Positions 27,834 to 36,881 of a DNA stretch of 53,304 bases are shown here, piece after piece (within the stretch, counting starts at the first letter, position 1; every line of letters starts with the position of its first letter). The stretch comes from Cupriavidus sp. UYMMa02A (GTDB taxonomy: Bacteria; Pseudomonadota; Gammaproteobacteria; Burkholderiales; Burkholderiaceae): the NCBI GenBank assembly GCA_001725945.1, contig LRMT01000111.1:1-53304 (forward strand). Direction: 5' to 3'. Both the position numbers and the translations under genes were made by a program. Under the pieces are notes generated by a model. The model did no database searches and was not told the origin of the DNA. It was given only the letters and a program-made list of their open reading frames with translations.

Positions 27834-27848
27834 TGCATACTGACGACT
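27834..27848. promoter_or_regulatory. Operator half-site TGCATAC upstream of gntR
   Basis: The left arm is perfect but the right arm (GACGACT) is not. It lies just after the small palindrome TCATGCATGA (27814-27823). Weak or vestigial site, 94 bases before the gntR start. Confidence 0.35.
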
Positions 27849-27941
27849 GCCCCTAACACTTGGAGCGGACGCGCGTGAGATTGCGCTGGCCGACCGCATC
27901 TGGGCGTGTGCTCCCCACATCTATTTCATCCAATTTGGTCT

Positions 27942-28625
27942 ATGAACACCACTCGTAGAGTTATTCAGAGCGATCGGCTGCGCGATCAGGTTTACCAACT
28001 GTTGCGAGAGGACCTGCTTGGCGGGACCGTACCGGCAGGGACCCGCCTCGTCGAGGTGGATCTAGCCGAGCGCTTTGGCGTGTCGCGGACTCCCGTGCGT
28101 GAGGCGCTTTTTCAATTGGCACGCGAGGGCTTGATTGCTCAGACGGATCGTGGCTACGCACTCATGGCAGATACGCCGCAGGATTTCATTCAGCGGATGG
28201 GAGTCAGATTATTGCTGGATCCGTCGCTAGCAGAACACGCGGCCAAGAACGGGACTGACGAGCAGATCGAAAAGCTGCACCATAACTTCGAAAAGCTGAT
28301 CGCAGCTTCCGAGGCCGCAAAGTTTGTGCCATTTGTCACAGCCCTACATCAATTCCGTACGTTGTTGCTCGAGATGAGTCATAACACGGCCTTGTCCCGG
28401 GTGTGTGCGGTTCTAGAAGATCAGTTTTTACTGGTTCGTAACGAGTACTTCAAGGAGGAGGAAAATCGAAAGATTGCGATCGACTATAACGGTCTGCTGC
28501 TCGATGCAATCCGGGCTCGCGACGCGAAGGCCGCCGCGCGAGTTGCCAAGGAATATATTGAGTTGCTGATTGCAGCCAATCCGTCGGATCCGCGGCAATC
28601 TTCACGAAACGACGAGCGAGTGTAG
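27942..28625 (+). CDS. GntR-family transcriptional regulator, FCD subfamily
   Basis: About 227 residues from the ATG at 27942 (MNTTRRVIQSDRL); the frame extends 12 codons further but without a ribosome-binding site. The N-terminal winged helix-turn-helix reads LRDQVYQLLREDLLGGTVPA, then LAERFGVSRTPVREALFQLA, the hallmark of the FadR/VanR group. The C-terminal all-helical FCD domain (about residues 85-215) binds a metal and a carboxylate effector. It likely represses the ring-cleavage operons through the palindromes listed here and is released by a pathway acid. The operators in its own promoter suggest autoregulation. Confidence 0.9.
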   Translation: MNTTRRVIQSDRLRDQVYQLLREDLLGGTVPAGTRLVEVDLAERFGVSRTPVREALFQLAREGLIAQTDRGYALMADTPQDFIQRMGVRLLLDPSLAEHAAKNGTDEQIEKLHHNFEKLIAASEAAKFVPFVTALHQFRTLLLEMSHNTALSRVCAVLEDQFLLVRNEYFKEEENRKIAIDYNGLLLDAIRARDAKAAARVAKEYIELLIAANPSDPRQSSRNDERV

Positions 28626-29968
28626 ACACATCGGTATAAATTCTGGTTCTTGCCAGAAGAGTTAAGGTGGGTGGCTGAATTGGATTGACCAAGTCTCAGA
28701 GTATGTCCGGTGAGGAAAATGGAAGCGCTATGGCGCCGCGTGGGTCTATGCGAGACGGCTTCGCTACCGACGGTAAGGGCTACAGGCTTCGTGTCGACTA
28801 GTGATGAGAGCCTGTTCTGACAGTGCAAGAATGGCCGGCCCAGCGTAGAACGTGTATGACGTAGATGTCGCCAGGATGGCTTGACGTTGCGGACGGACGT
28901 GTGAAAGCACGTCATTTCATCCAGTCAGAAAATTTCCCGGTAGCAAGCAAGTTCGGCCAGCCTTTTCAGCGGCCGCCGCGGTAGCAATCTGCAAATTCAC
29001 GGCTGATGGAAGTCGCTGGGCGTCAGAACTATGCGATCGATGGCACCCTCCGACTTCTTGCCGCTGTACCCCTGATGCGCTCCCAGCCATGCATGAATGC
29101 CCCCAGCATGGCATCCGCTCTATCCTCTGGCGAGAACCCTGCAAGCGCCAGGCCGAAATGGTCCTCCAAGGCTTTGCGACTGACCACAAAGGTTTGTTGT
29201 GGCCGCCGATTATTATAGATACTGGAACTGAATCCCGATGTCGTCATCGATGTCCACGACCTCAAGTCCAACGGGGTAGACCATGCACTCCTCCGAACGC
29301 ATATCGATAGCGCTAGAATACTCTCGATGCGGCAGCTAGTGAGAGGTGGCGCCGGAAATTCGGACAGGCGGCTAAGTGGAAGAGCTGGGGCCTGAGCCGG
29401 CCATAATGGCAGGCGTAAAGGACCCAGAAGATGACGAAAACGAAGCAGCCGGACCCACTCGGCGACCTTCAAGGCGACAGTCGCGCTGGCCGCGCTCAGG
29501 CTCCCGGACACAGAGGCTGCTGACGAGCTACCACGCGTTCGTTGTCGAGAGTCTTGACTCGGAGAGCTTCCAGCACATCACGCCGCTTGCGCAAAGCTGG
29601 CGGGTTGGCGACTTCCGGCGGCAAGCACTGAGCTAGAGGGCTTGAATGGTTTTCCTTTGCCGATTCTGCAGGCGGTGATGCATCGTCTCGCAGCGGATCA
29701 ACATCATTTCCTCGGAGGCCTCCTCCGCGCCAGCGTAAGTTCAGCTTGCGCGGCGATCTTGCAGATAGACTTGACGCGAGACAACGGCGATGATGACAAG
29801 GATCGGCGCCGATACCAAGCATTGCGGACGCGATGCGCAGATGGCGCATGGCGAAATTACACTGTGTAAGCGAGAGACGATGGGCAGTGAGCCTACACGA
29901 GGCTGTCTCGCGACGATGTCACGCCTTGGCAGGATTGACACGATTCGTTTTGCCGCGACGGTGGGCTT
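28626..29968. other. About 1.3 kb with decayed gene pieces
   Basis: No intact gene. On the minus strand near 29215-29030, FVVSRKALEDHFG and a following helical tail resemble a DUF1488-type small protein, with a shifted upstream part (VYPVGLEVVDIDDD). On the plus strand near 29429-29640, MTKTKQPDP followed in another frame by TFKATVALAALR hints at a decayed IS3 OrfA. Both are weak. Nothing else is recognisable. Confidence 0.35.
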
Positions 29969-30250
29969 ATGCGTTATGTGACACCGCATGCCGGTGCTAA
30001 AGGTATGTCCCGCAAATCGATCGAAGCCTTAGCGAGCGGCCACTACTGGGCCGTGCCCCACGCCCCGTTCCCCCTGGACGGAGGCAACGGCCACGACGAG
30101 GTCTTCCCCGGCGCCGATTGCGTCAGCGACGGCAAGTGGGTGACCTTTTACAAGGACGGGCAAGAAGTGTGGGCGTGCAACGCCGTGTATGCGGCCGCCC
30201 ATTTCGACTTTTCTGCCGTGCCCAACGCCGGCGCGTCAAGGGCTGGCTGA
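29969..30250 (+). CDS. Hypothetical protein
   Basis: A 93-residue frame, possibly starting at the ATG at 30008 (MSRKSIEALASGHYW). The body (YWAVPHAPFPLDGGNGHDEV, DGKWVTFYKDGQEVWACNAV) reads like a genuine soluble protein of the short beta-rich kind, but I do not know a family. After FDFSAVPNA the tail (GASRAG) looks shifted, so the true C-terminus may be different. Confidence 0.4.
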   Translation: MRYVTPHAGAKGMSRKSIEALASGHYWAVPHAPFPLDGGNGHDEVFPGADCVSDGKWVTFYKDGQEVWACNAVYAAAHFDFSAVPNAGASRAG

Positions 30251-30296
30251 CCTGCTGGGGCGCGAGCGGCCCCCCTGCTCTTTCGCCTCAAATCAA

Positions 30297-30344
30297 ACAT
30301 AACACCCGCAGTAACGGCAGAATTTCGATGTCCGGGTGTTATGT
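30297..30344. repeat. Inverted repeat, 12-base perfect arms
   Basis: Arms ACATAACACCCG (30297-30308) and CGGGTGTTATGT (30333-30344) are exact reverse complements separated by 24 bases. It lies just past the 3' end of the large broken gene (minus strand). There is no U tract, so it is not a standard terminator; a recombination site or mobile-element end is possible. Confidence 0.6.
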
Positions 30345-30380
30345 TCACTACTATGGTGATAGTTAGGGCTAAGCTGTGGG

Positions 30381-31998
30381 CTAGTGTCTGCGTCGGTCGC
30401 TCACGTCCATATATGTTGCGTCTTGGTCGAAATTGTCTGAGAGTCGTCCCAGCAGCCCAGATGTCAGGGGAGCTGATAGTGCGAGCTTGCGTTGCCATAC
30501 TCGGTACTGTTCCGCAAGTTGACGTTCCTGATTGCCTCCATCACCGATTGCTCGAGACGTGGGCCCTCGCAAGTTGATGCGGCCAATCACAAAGCCTTCT
30601 TGAAGTTCAGCACTCGTACCAAACTGCTCCAGAACTGCGCGGACGCTTTCGTGTGGCCAGGTTCCATCGATACCCACAGGTGCGCTGGCAAGAGCCTTGC
30701 CGAACTGATCAAAGGCAATTCCCAAATATCCTCGTTCCTTCGCAATGTTGGTTAGTTCGTCGGCATACGCAAGCAATTTTTCGGCCGAGACCATAGCATC
30801 TGGGGTGATCTTCTTAAATGGATGCCAACTATGGAGACATGCCAAGCATTGTTGGCGACGCGTTTCTCCGCATCGCTAGGTTCGGGTAGCGCGGTCTTGT
30901 CCACTTGGTCAGAGACATACAGGAGCGCGAGGAGGTCGACCAACACGGAAGGCTCTGCAGCCAAACGGCGATAGATTACAAGTTCATGCTGAGCCTGATA
31001 ACGAAGTAGGCCGAAATAGGTCCATTCGAGTTGCGCCATTGCCTCGCCGTCCAACTTGCCGCAGGCGCTAAGGTTCTTTAGAAGAGTCGCCGCGCAGTAA
31101 GAGACTTGCTGAGCCCGATCAGGGTCCGCATTGATCGGTGCAATTGCCTGGCCCAATGCCTGGCACGCCAATTCAACGTCCCCTTCTCCAGCCAGCCATT
31201 CCATTGAGGCATTGGTACCGAGCACACGGACTGCATCAAGCACTCGACCAACGCTAAAAAGTGAGCGGGCGGCGCGCTCACCTTCTGCGGGATTACCATG
31301 CGGCAATCCGGTAGTGCGTTTCCAATACGTTACGGCGCAGTCTGGCCCTCTTCCCTCAACTGTATCCCATACGAGGGTACCTGAGGGCAACCCGAGAAGG
31401 ACTGTTGCACATGCCGCTTCGGATAACGTGTCGTCTTGGCCGATTACCCATTTCTCTAAAAATTTATTCCCTTCGCGCTGATAACTTGCTGCCGAGAAAC
31501 CTTGGATAAAATCCTGAACGATGCTGCTTTCATCCTCGCCGTAGGCTGTGAAAAGCTGTTCTGCCAGTGCGCTACCACCTTCGCACAGAGCGAGGGTGAA
31601 GCCAAGAACGCGCGGGTTTTTGAAAGAGGATAGTCGTTCCAGAATTGTGGGTAAGCCAAGGGTGAGTAGATCGTTGGCAGCGACCAACTGCGCAGCCTTT
31701 AGGGAAGATTGTTCCTTGCCCCAGTCTGTTCCTGTGTCAAAGGGAAGCTCAGGCCAGTAGTCGAATAGCCATGCATTCGCGTCGACGTAGTCAGACGGCT
31801 TTAGCGCCTCGTACAGTCGGGCCAGTCTGTCCAGCAGACCTTTGTCGTAGAGCCAATCCGGCAACTTATCGCTATTGACGAACTGGTTATGGTGGTGAAG
31901 TAGCCGCCTAAGGCGCTCTCTTAGGTCGAGTCGGATGGGTGAATCGAGCTTGGTGATCAATTGTTCGATCTCACCTAAGACCTTCTCGACAATGTCCG
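30381..31998 (-). pseudogene. Large nuclease-like protein, C-terminal part (continues from 38612-40754)
   Basis: The 3' half of the gene whose 5' half lies at 38612-40754. Removing the IS66 element and one copy of its 8-base target repeat restores the frame exactly: LLSNLKQF joins RPDIVEKVLGEIEQLITKLD. The first part (to 30752) is a long alpha-helical repeat-like region (RLRRLLHHHNQFVNSDKLPD, LVAANDLLTLGLPTILERLS, ELACQALGQAIAPINADPDR). A one-base shift near 30835 leads to the final segment (PFKKITPDAMVSAEKLLAYA to the stop at 30381). About 540 codons here, about 1250 in all. No known domain recognised in this half. Confidence 0.75.
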
Positions 31999-32006
31999 GT
32001 CTAAAC
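31999..32006. repeat. 8-base target site duplication of the IS66 element, left copy
   Basis: GTCTAAAC, repeated at 38612-38619. Eight-base duplications are typical of IS66-family insertion. It lies in the reading frame of the large broken gene. Confidence 0.85.
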
Positions 32007-32088
32007 GTAACCGTCCGCTAATGGCCGTGTAGACGCGAGAGGCGAACCTATCCAGAGTAGTTCCCATCAAAATCTGGCGGGGACTACT

Positions 32089-32460
32089 TTGGATACTGTG
32101 GCAAAGCGTGGTGGCCGCATGCGCGGCAGCCGCAATCACCCGATCGAACTGAAGCGAAGGCTTGCAGAAGCTGCGTGCGTGCCAGGCGTGTCGGTTTCGA
32201 AGCTGGCGTTGGAACACGGTCTGAACGTGAACATGGTCTTTCGCTGGCGCCGCATGCTTCGAGCAGGCCAATTCGGCGTCCCCCATGTTGGCGACGCGCC
32301 AGTGCTGTTCCCCGTTGTAGTCAGAGGCTCCGGAGTCGAGGCGTCGTCGGAAGCGTCGCCCACCGGGGTCATCCGGTTGCAACTGGCCAAGGGCCAGGTG
32401 AGCATTGAAGGCCGAGTCGATCCGGATGTCCTTCGCATGGTGGTGCAGTGCCTGAGCTAA
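32089..32460 (+). CDS. tnpA: IS66-family accessory protein TnpA
   Basis: A 123-residue protein with a helix-turn-helix in the first 60 residues (IELKRRLAEAACVPGVSVSK, LALEHGLNVNMVFRWRRML) and a C-terminal block (VIRLQLAKGQVSIEGRVDPD, VLRMVV) typical of IS66 TnpA (OrfA), which is needed together with TnpB and TnpC for transposition. Its stop overlaps the TnpB start (TAATG). Confidence 0.9.
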   Translation: MDTVAKRGGRMRGSRNHPIELKRRLAEAACVPGVSVSKLALEHGLNVNMVFRWRRMLRAGQFGVPHVGDAPVLFPVVVRGSGVEASSEASPTGVIRLQLAKGQVSIEGRVDPDVLRMVVQCLS

Positions 32461-32807
32461 TGATGGCGCCGCCGGCGAACACCCGGATCTGGGTTGCCGC
32501 AGGATTTACGGACATGCGATGCGGCTTCGATGGCTTGGCTGCCAAAGTACAGACAGTCCTGCAGAAAGACCCATTCTCTGGCCACGCGTTCCTCTTCAGA
32601 GGCAAACGTGGTGATCTCCTCAAGTGCCTGTATTGGCGCGACGGTGGAATGTGCCTGTTTGCCAAGCGGTTGGAACGAGGTCGATTCGCCTGGCCGCGCG
32701 CCGAAGGTGGCGTGGTGGCTCTGACGAACGCACAACTTGGCCTTCTGTTGGAGGGGTTCGACTGGCGGCAGCCCATCGATGCCGCCAGTCCGTGCAGTGC
32801 TTTGTAA
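32460..32807 (+). CDS. tnpB: IS66-family accessory protein TnpB
   Basis: About 115 residues, start at the first of two ATGs at 32460 overlapping the tnpA stop. The blocks IWVAAGFTDMRCGFDGLAAK, GHAFLFRGKRGDLLKCLYW and CLFAKRLERGRFAWP are diagnostic of IS66 Orf2/TnpB. It appears intact and lies 51 bases before tnpC. Confidence 0.93.
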   Translation: MMAPPANTRIWVAAGFTDMRCGFDGLAAKVQTVLQKDPFSGHAFLFRGKRGDLLKCLYWRDGGMCLFAKRLERGRFAWPRAEGGVVALTNAQLGLLLEGFDWRQPIDAASPCSAL

Positions 32808-32858
32808 ACGTCTGTGACAACACATATGTGGAGCGATGTTGGCGCTTAGACTGCCTGC

Positions 32859-33899
32859 ATGACCTCCAGCAATGCTTCGCTTCCCGACGACATCGACGCC
32901 TTGAAGGCCCTTCTTCTGGCGCGGGAAGCGGCGCTTCGTGAGCGCGACAGTGACGTGGAGAATCTACGTGACACGGTCGCGACGCTTCAGAGGACGCTCT
33001 CAGATCGAGCGCTGGAAATCGAGAGCCTGAAGCTGTGGATCGCAAAGCTCCAACGAATGCAATTCGGGCGCAAATCCGAGAAACTTGATCGCCAGATTGA
33101 ACAACTGGAATTGCGCCTTGAAGATCTGCAGGCCGACGAAGGCGCCGGGGCACTCGACATAAGCAAGCAGCGCTCAAAGGATGCGACCAAGCCGACTGGA
33201 CGCAGAGCGCTCCCTGATCATTTACCGCGCGAAGAGATCGTCCATCAACCTGATGATGTGTGCTGTCCGCAGTGCGGCGGAACGCTCAACGAGCTTGGCG
33301 AAGACATCGCCGAGCAGCTCGAGTACGTGCCCGGGCATTGGCGAGTGATTCGCCATCGTCGACCAAAGAAGGCCTGCGCTTGCTGTGACTGCATCGTGCA
33401 AGCGGCTGCACCCAGCCGGCCCATTGATCGCGGTATGCCGGGTCCTGGCCTGCTCGCCCATGTCCTGGTTGGAAAGTTCTGCGACCATCTTCCCCTGTAC
33501 CGGCAGTCGGCGATATACGCGCGGGATGGTGTCGAGTTGAGCCGATCGACACTTGCCGATTGGGTCGGACAGGCCAGCGCACTATTACGCCCGCTGGTCG
33601 ATGCAATTCGGCAGTACGTGATGGCGGCCTCGAAGATCCACGCCGACGATACGCCGGTACCGGTACTTGAACCCGGAAACGGAAAGACCAAGACAGGCCG
33701 ACTCTGGACCTATGTACGTGATGACAGGCCCGCTGGTTCGGTGGACGCGCCAGCCGTCTGGTTCGCGTACAGCCCGAGTCGGTCAGGCGAATATCCGCAA
33801 GCTCACCTGAAAGGCTTCAGGGGAATCCTGCAAGCCGACGCATTCGCAGGCTACAACTCCATTTATAAAGAGGGCGATGTGCAAGAGGCTGGATGTGTT
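32859..33899 (+). pseudogene. tnpC: IS66 transposase TnpC, 5' part (split by RIT insertion)
   Basis: The N-terminal two thirds of the DDE transposase of IS66: an N-terminal coiled coil with LKLWIAKLQRMQFGRKSEKL, the zinc-ribbon region CPQCGGTLNELGE...RPKKACACCDCIV, PIDRGMPGPGLLAHVLVGKF, the first catalytic aspartate in KIHADDTPVPVL, KTKTGRLWTYVRDD and the second in LQADAFAGYNSIY. The frame continues past the insertion point to 33998 with unrelated residues. The remaining third, with the catalytic glutamate, lies at 38010-38569. Confidence 0.92.
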
Positions 33900-34007
33900 G
33901 CCCAGTATCCCGAGCAGAGTTTTATGTGGAGCGAAGGCCGTATGGGGCTAGCGGACGTGATTGAAGGGCCAAACAGCTCGGCATATTATCTCTCTTGAAC
34001 GCTATGC

Positions 34008-34680
34008 GTGTACGGCGTTTGGGCAGTGAACATGCAGATCCCACTGCGTACGCAATCAAGTGCCGAGAGCTACGTCGCGAAGCGAGAATGGCTCGCCGCG
34101 CGGCTGGATTGTTGCCCGTTGCATCCCTCTGGAGGCTGTTCCTTTTCTCGCCATGGCACTTATCGGCGCGCGGCACCATTTGAGATGCGCATTGCCAGGT
34201 GGTACTGTCCTCAGGGACACCGAACTTTCAGCCTCCTGCCTGACTTTCTCGCCGCAAGGCTGCCTGGCTGCTTGCTTCCATCGACGCCGCCGTCGCGAGC
34301 GTGCCCCGGATGCGCAGCATGGAAGCCGCTGCCGATGCGTTGCGACGGGACGACGTGAGTTTACCTGCGGCTGTCCGTTGGTTACGTCGCCGTGTACGCG
34401 CGGTTCAAGCGGCGCTGCATGCGGTATCTTCCCTGCAACCGCCGACGCTTGGCCTGCAGCACCTTTGCGGCATGCCTGGCAAAGCCAGCTCGTATCGGAC
34501 GCTACCGGAGTTGAGGCATGCGCTCCCCCCACAGATGCTCAGCGAACTACCGGCACCGCTGGGATTTCTGCGATTGCAGCAAGGTGTATCGATGCGTCGC
34601 GCGCTTGCCCAACAATACATGGGGGCTGACGGCGCGTGCGAGCCGATTTACGCTGCAGCGGTCAACTGTGAGCAGACAGT
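34008..34680 (+). pseudogene. DUF6431-like zinc-ribbon protein in the RIT element, frameshifted
   Basis: The first frame reads SYVAKREWLAARLDCCPLHP, GGCSFSRHGTYRR, RIARWYCPQGHRTFSLLPDF: cysteines in CPLHPSGGC and CPQGH could bind zinc. Near 34280 the frame shifts and continues MEAAADALRRDDVSLPAAVR, WLRRRVRAVQAALHA and, with helices, to LPAPLGFLRLQQ. This combination, a CPxHPxGGCxFARHGTY zinc-ribbon start and a helical rear part, is common next to recombinases and transposases; I recall it as DUF6431 but could not check. It overlaps the ritA start, so it may belong to the same transcript. Confidence 0.55.
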
Positions 34681-35916
34681 ATGCAGTCCGAACCGACCGA
34701 ATCTCGCCGATCAGGAGCGTCTCCGACGACGACCGATATCATCAATGTATGGCGGGACGACCGCTTCGTAAAAGACAGCAGCGCTCGCGTGTATCTCCGA
34801 TGGATCGGACGCTTTAGGGCGTATTGCGAACAGTGCGGACTGAATGAGCAGGCTCAGTTGTCTCTCGATGGTGCACGCCGCTTTGTCGACTGGTATTCCC
34901 GACGGCATGATTTAGGTCCCTGCGCAGCGGCGAACGCTAGGACCGCGGTCCACGAATTGAATCGTGTTTATTGCGTGCTCGGGAGGGAAGCGCCGCCTTG
35001 GCGGGTTGCGCCGGTCCCCAGTTACCCTGTGACGGGGATACTGCGCGCATACACGGACCACCTCATAGCACACCGTGGCAGCCCGCAGACGACTGTGCAC
35101 AAGAAGCTGGTTCACATGGGTTATTTTCTAGAGCATCTCCGCAAGTGCGGGCAGACGTGGCGCTCGATGACTCTGGCTGATATCGATGCGTTTCTCGTTG
35201 ACTGCAGTCATCAATACGCCCGTACCACGACAGCCGACATCGCCTGCAGCATCCGGTCTTTCTCGCGATTTTTGCTTGCCACCGGTCGCAGCCGACGCAA
35301 CCTCGCCGATTCAATAATAGCGCCAGTGCAACCAAAGTATGAGCGCCCTCGTCGGTCGTTGCCGTGGGAGGATGTGCAGCGCCTACTGCATGCCGTCGAC
35401 CGGTCAAATCCGCGTGGTCTGCGCGACTACGCGATGCTGTTGATGATGAGTACCTATGGCTTCGGCGCCGGCGAAGTAATCGGGATGCGACTGGAAGATA
35501 TCAACTGGACCGCGGCCACGTTGCGGGTGATTCGACCGAAGACGGGAACGGCCTTCAGATTACCGCTGTTGCCGGCCATCGCGAAGGCAGTGGCCTTCTA
35601 TCTTCGCAGCGGAAGACCACCAAACGTAACGAGCCGCTATTTGTTTCTTCAGTGCAAGTTGCCATTCGCCCCTCTCACTTGCGCGTCAGCAGTCAGACAC
35701 ATTGTGGTCAAGCATGCAACCGTGGCTGGAGTGACAGCTCCTTTCCTCGGTAGCCACGTGCTGCGTCACTCCAACGCTTCACGTCAAATCGACCTCGGTG
35801 CGGACCCGCGAGTAGTCTCCGATATTCTTGGTCATCGTGACCCGGATTCCATCTCTGCATACGTCCGCATTGCAACGGAGACGCTGCGGGACGTTTCACT
35901 GCCAGTGCCATCATGA
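34681..35916 (+). CDS. ritA: RIT element tyrosine recombinase A
   Basis: A 411-residue tyrosine recombinase. The N-terminal SAM-like core-binding domain spans about 30-200. The C-terminal catalytic domain has HVLRHSNASRQIDLGADPRV (HxxR), VSDILGHRDPDSISAYVRIA with the histidine and the nucleophile tyrosine. The Arg-I region reads TYGFGAGEVIGMRLED, so the first catalytic arginine is not in its usual place; this YGxGAGEV form seems normal for this subfamily. First of three recombinases, overlapping the next by four bases. Confidence 0.88.
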   Translation: MQSEPTESRRSGASPTTTDIINVWRDDRFVKDSSARVYLRWIGRFRAYCEQCGLNEQAQLSLDGARRFVDWYSRRHDLGPCAAANARTAVHELNRVYCVLGREAPPWRVAPVPSYPVTGILRAYTDHLIAHRGSPQTTVHKKLVHMGYFLEHLRKCGQTWRSMTLADIDAFLVDCSHQYARTTTADIACSIRSFSRFLLATGRSRRNLADSIIAPVQPKYERPRRSLPWEDVQRLLHAVDRSNPRGLRDYAMLLMMSTYGFGAGEVIGMRLEDINWTAATLRVIRPKTGTAFRLPLLPAIAKAVAFYLRSGRPPNVTSRYLFLQCKLPFAPLTCASAVRHIVVKHATVAGVTAPFLGSHVLRHSNASRQIDLGADPRVVSDILGHRDPDSISAYVRIATETLRDVSLPVPS

Positions 35917-36881
35917 GAACGCTTGTGACAGCGAGGAGTATGGCGCGGGACACGGCGGACTTTCTGAACTTCCGGCGCGCCATGGGCGTGCAATATCACC
36001 GCGGCGAGTTTGTGCTCAACGGCTTCGTGCGGTTCATTGCCGAACAATGGGGCGAGCAAACCGTGGCGCTTGATGAGGCCATCGGGAGCTGGTCGTCGCG
36101 CGTCGATGGACGCAAGGCCGTCACGGTGAGCCAGGAGTTTGGGGTGGTCCGCCAGTTGTGCCTTTACAGGCGCCGCACCGATCCGCGCGGATATGTTCCC
36201 GAACACGCGCTCGCGCCCGTCAAGGAATCGCCGTTTCTCCCGTACATATTCTCGCATGAAGAAGTGCGTCGGCTCCTGCATGCGGCGAGCAGCCATCGCG
36301 GTCGCTGGATCTGGGCGCCAATGTTTCGCGCATTGGTGCTGGTGCTTTACTGCACTGGCCTGCGACTGGGAGAAGCGGTCCACCTGCATATGGGGGACGT
36401 CGATCTCCGCCGCAATGTGTTTCTGGTGTCGCACAGTAAAGGGCGATCCCGCATTGTTGCGTTTCGCCCGGATTTGGCCAGGGAGCTGCATCAATACCTG
36501 GAGGCACGTCGACAGCTCCTTCGGGATCGTCGCGTCCAGGATCCGCAAGTGTTGTTCATTCGTCTGGACGGCACACCACTTACGGTGAAGTCGGCATCGG
36601 AGGCAATTCGGCAGTTGCTTCGCCAATTGGCGATCAAACCTCCCACCGGCCGGGTCGGACCGAGACCGTACGAGTTCCGCCACGCCTTCGCGGTGCATCG
36701 TCTCACAGCATGGGCGTCTGCCGGAGTAGATGTCCACGCAAAGCTACCGTGGCTGTCGGCCTATCTCGGCCATCAGGACGTGCTCGGTACAGAGGTCTAC
36801 CTTAAGGCGACACCACAACTGCTGGATCTCGCCAGCAGACGGCTCCAGAAGCATCTGCGCCATGCGCATACTTCAGCATGA
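35913..36881 (+). CDS. ritB: RIT element tyrosine recombinase B
   Basis: A 322-residue tyrosine recombinase. Arg-I is in YCTGLRLGEAVHLH, the HxxR box in YEFRHAFAVHRL (here with arginine-histidine), GHQD follows and the nucleophile tyrosine is in LGTEVYLKATPQL. Starts at the ATGA overlap with ritA and ends in the overlap with ritC. In RIT elements all three proteins are thought to act together on the element ends. Confidence 0.88.
   Translation: MRTLVTARSMARDTADFLNFRRAMGVQYHRGEFVLNGFVRFIAEQWGEQTVALDEAIGSWSSRVDGRKAVTVSQEFGVVRQLCLYRRRTDPRGYVPEHALAPVKESPFLPYIFSHEEVRRLLHAASSHRGRWIWAPMFRALVLVLYCTGLRLGEAVHLHMGDVDLRRNVFLVSHSKGRSRIVAFRPDLARELHQYLEARRQLLRDRRVQDPQVLFIRLDGTPLTVKSASEAIRQLLRQLAIKPPTGRVGPRPYEFRHAFAVHRLTAWASAGVDVHAKLPWLSAYLGHQDVLGTEVYLKATPQLLDLASRRLQKHLRHAHTSA

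Noticed and set aside
30297..30344. Integron attC site
   Set aside because: The arms lack the GTTRRRY/RYYYAAC core sites and no integrase of the integron type is nearby.
34056..34532. Minus-strand frame opposite the zinc-ribbon gene
   Set aside because: Shadow of the plus-strand gene; the plus strand carries the cysteine motifs.
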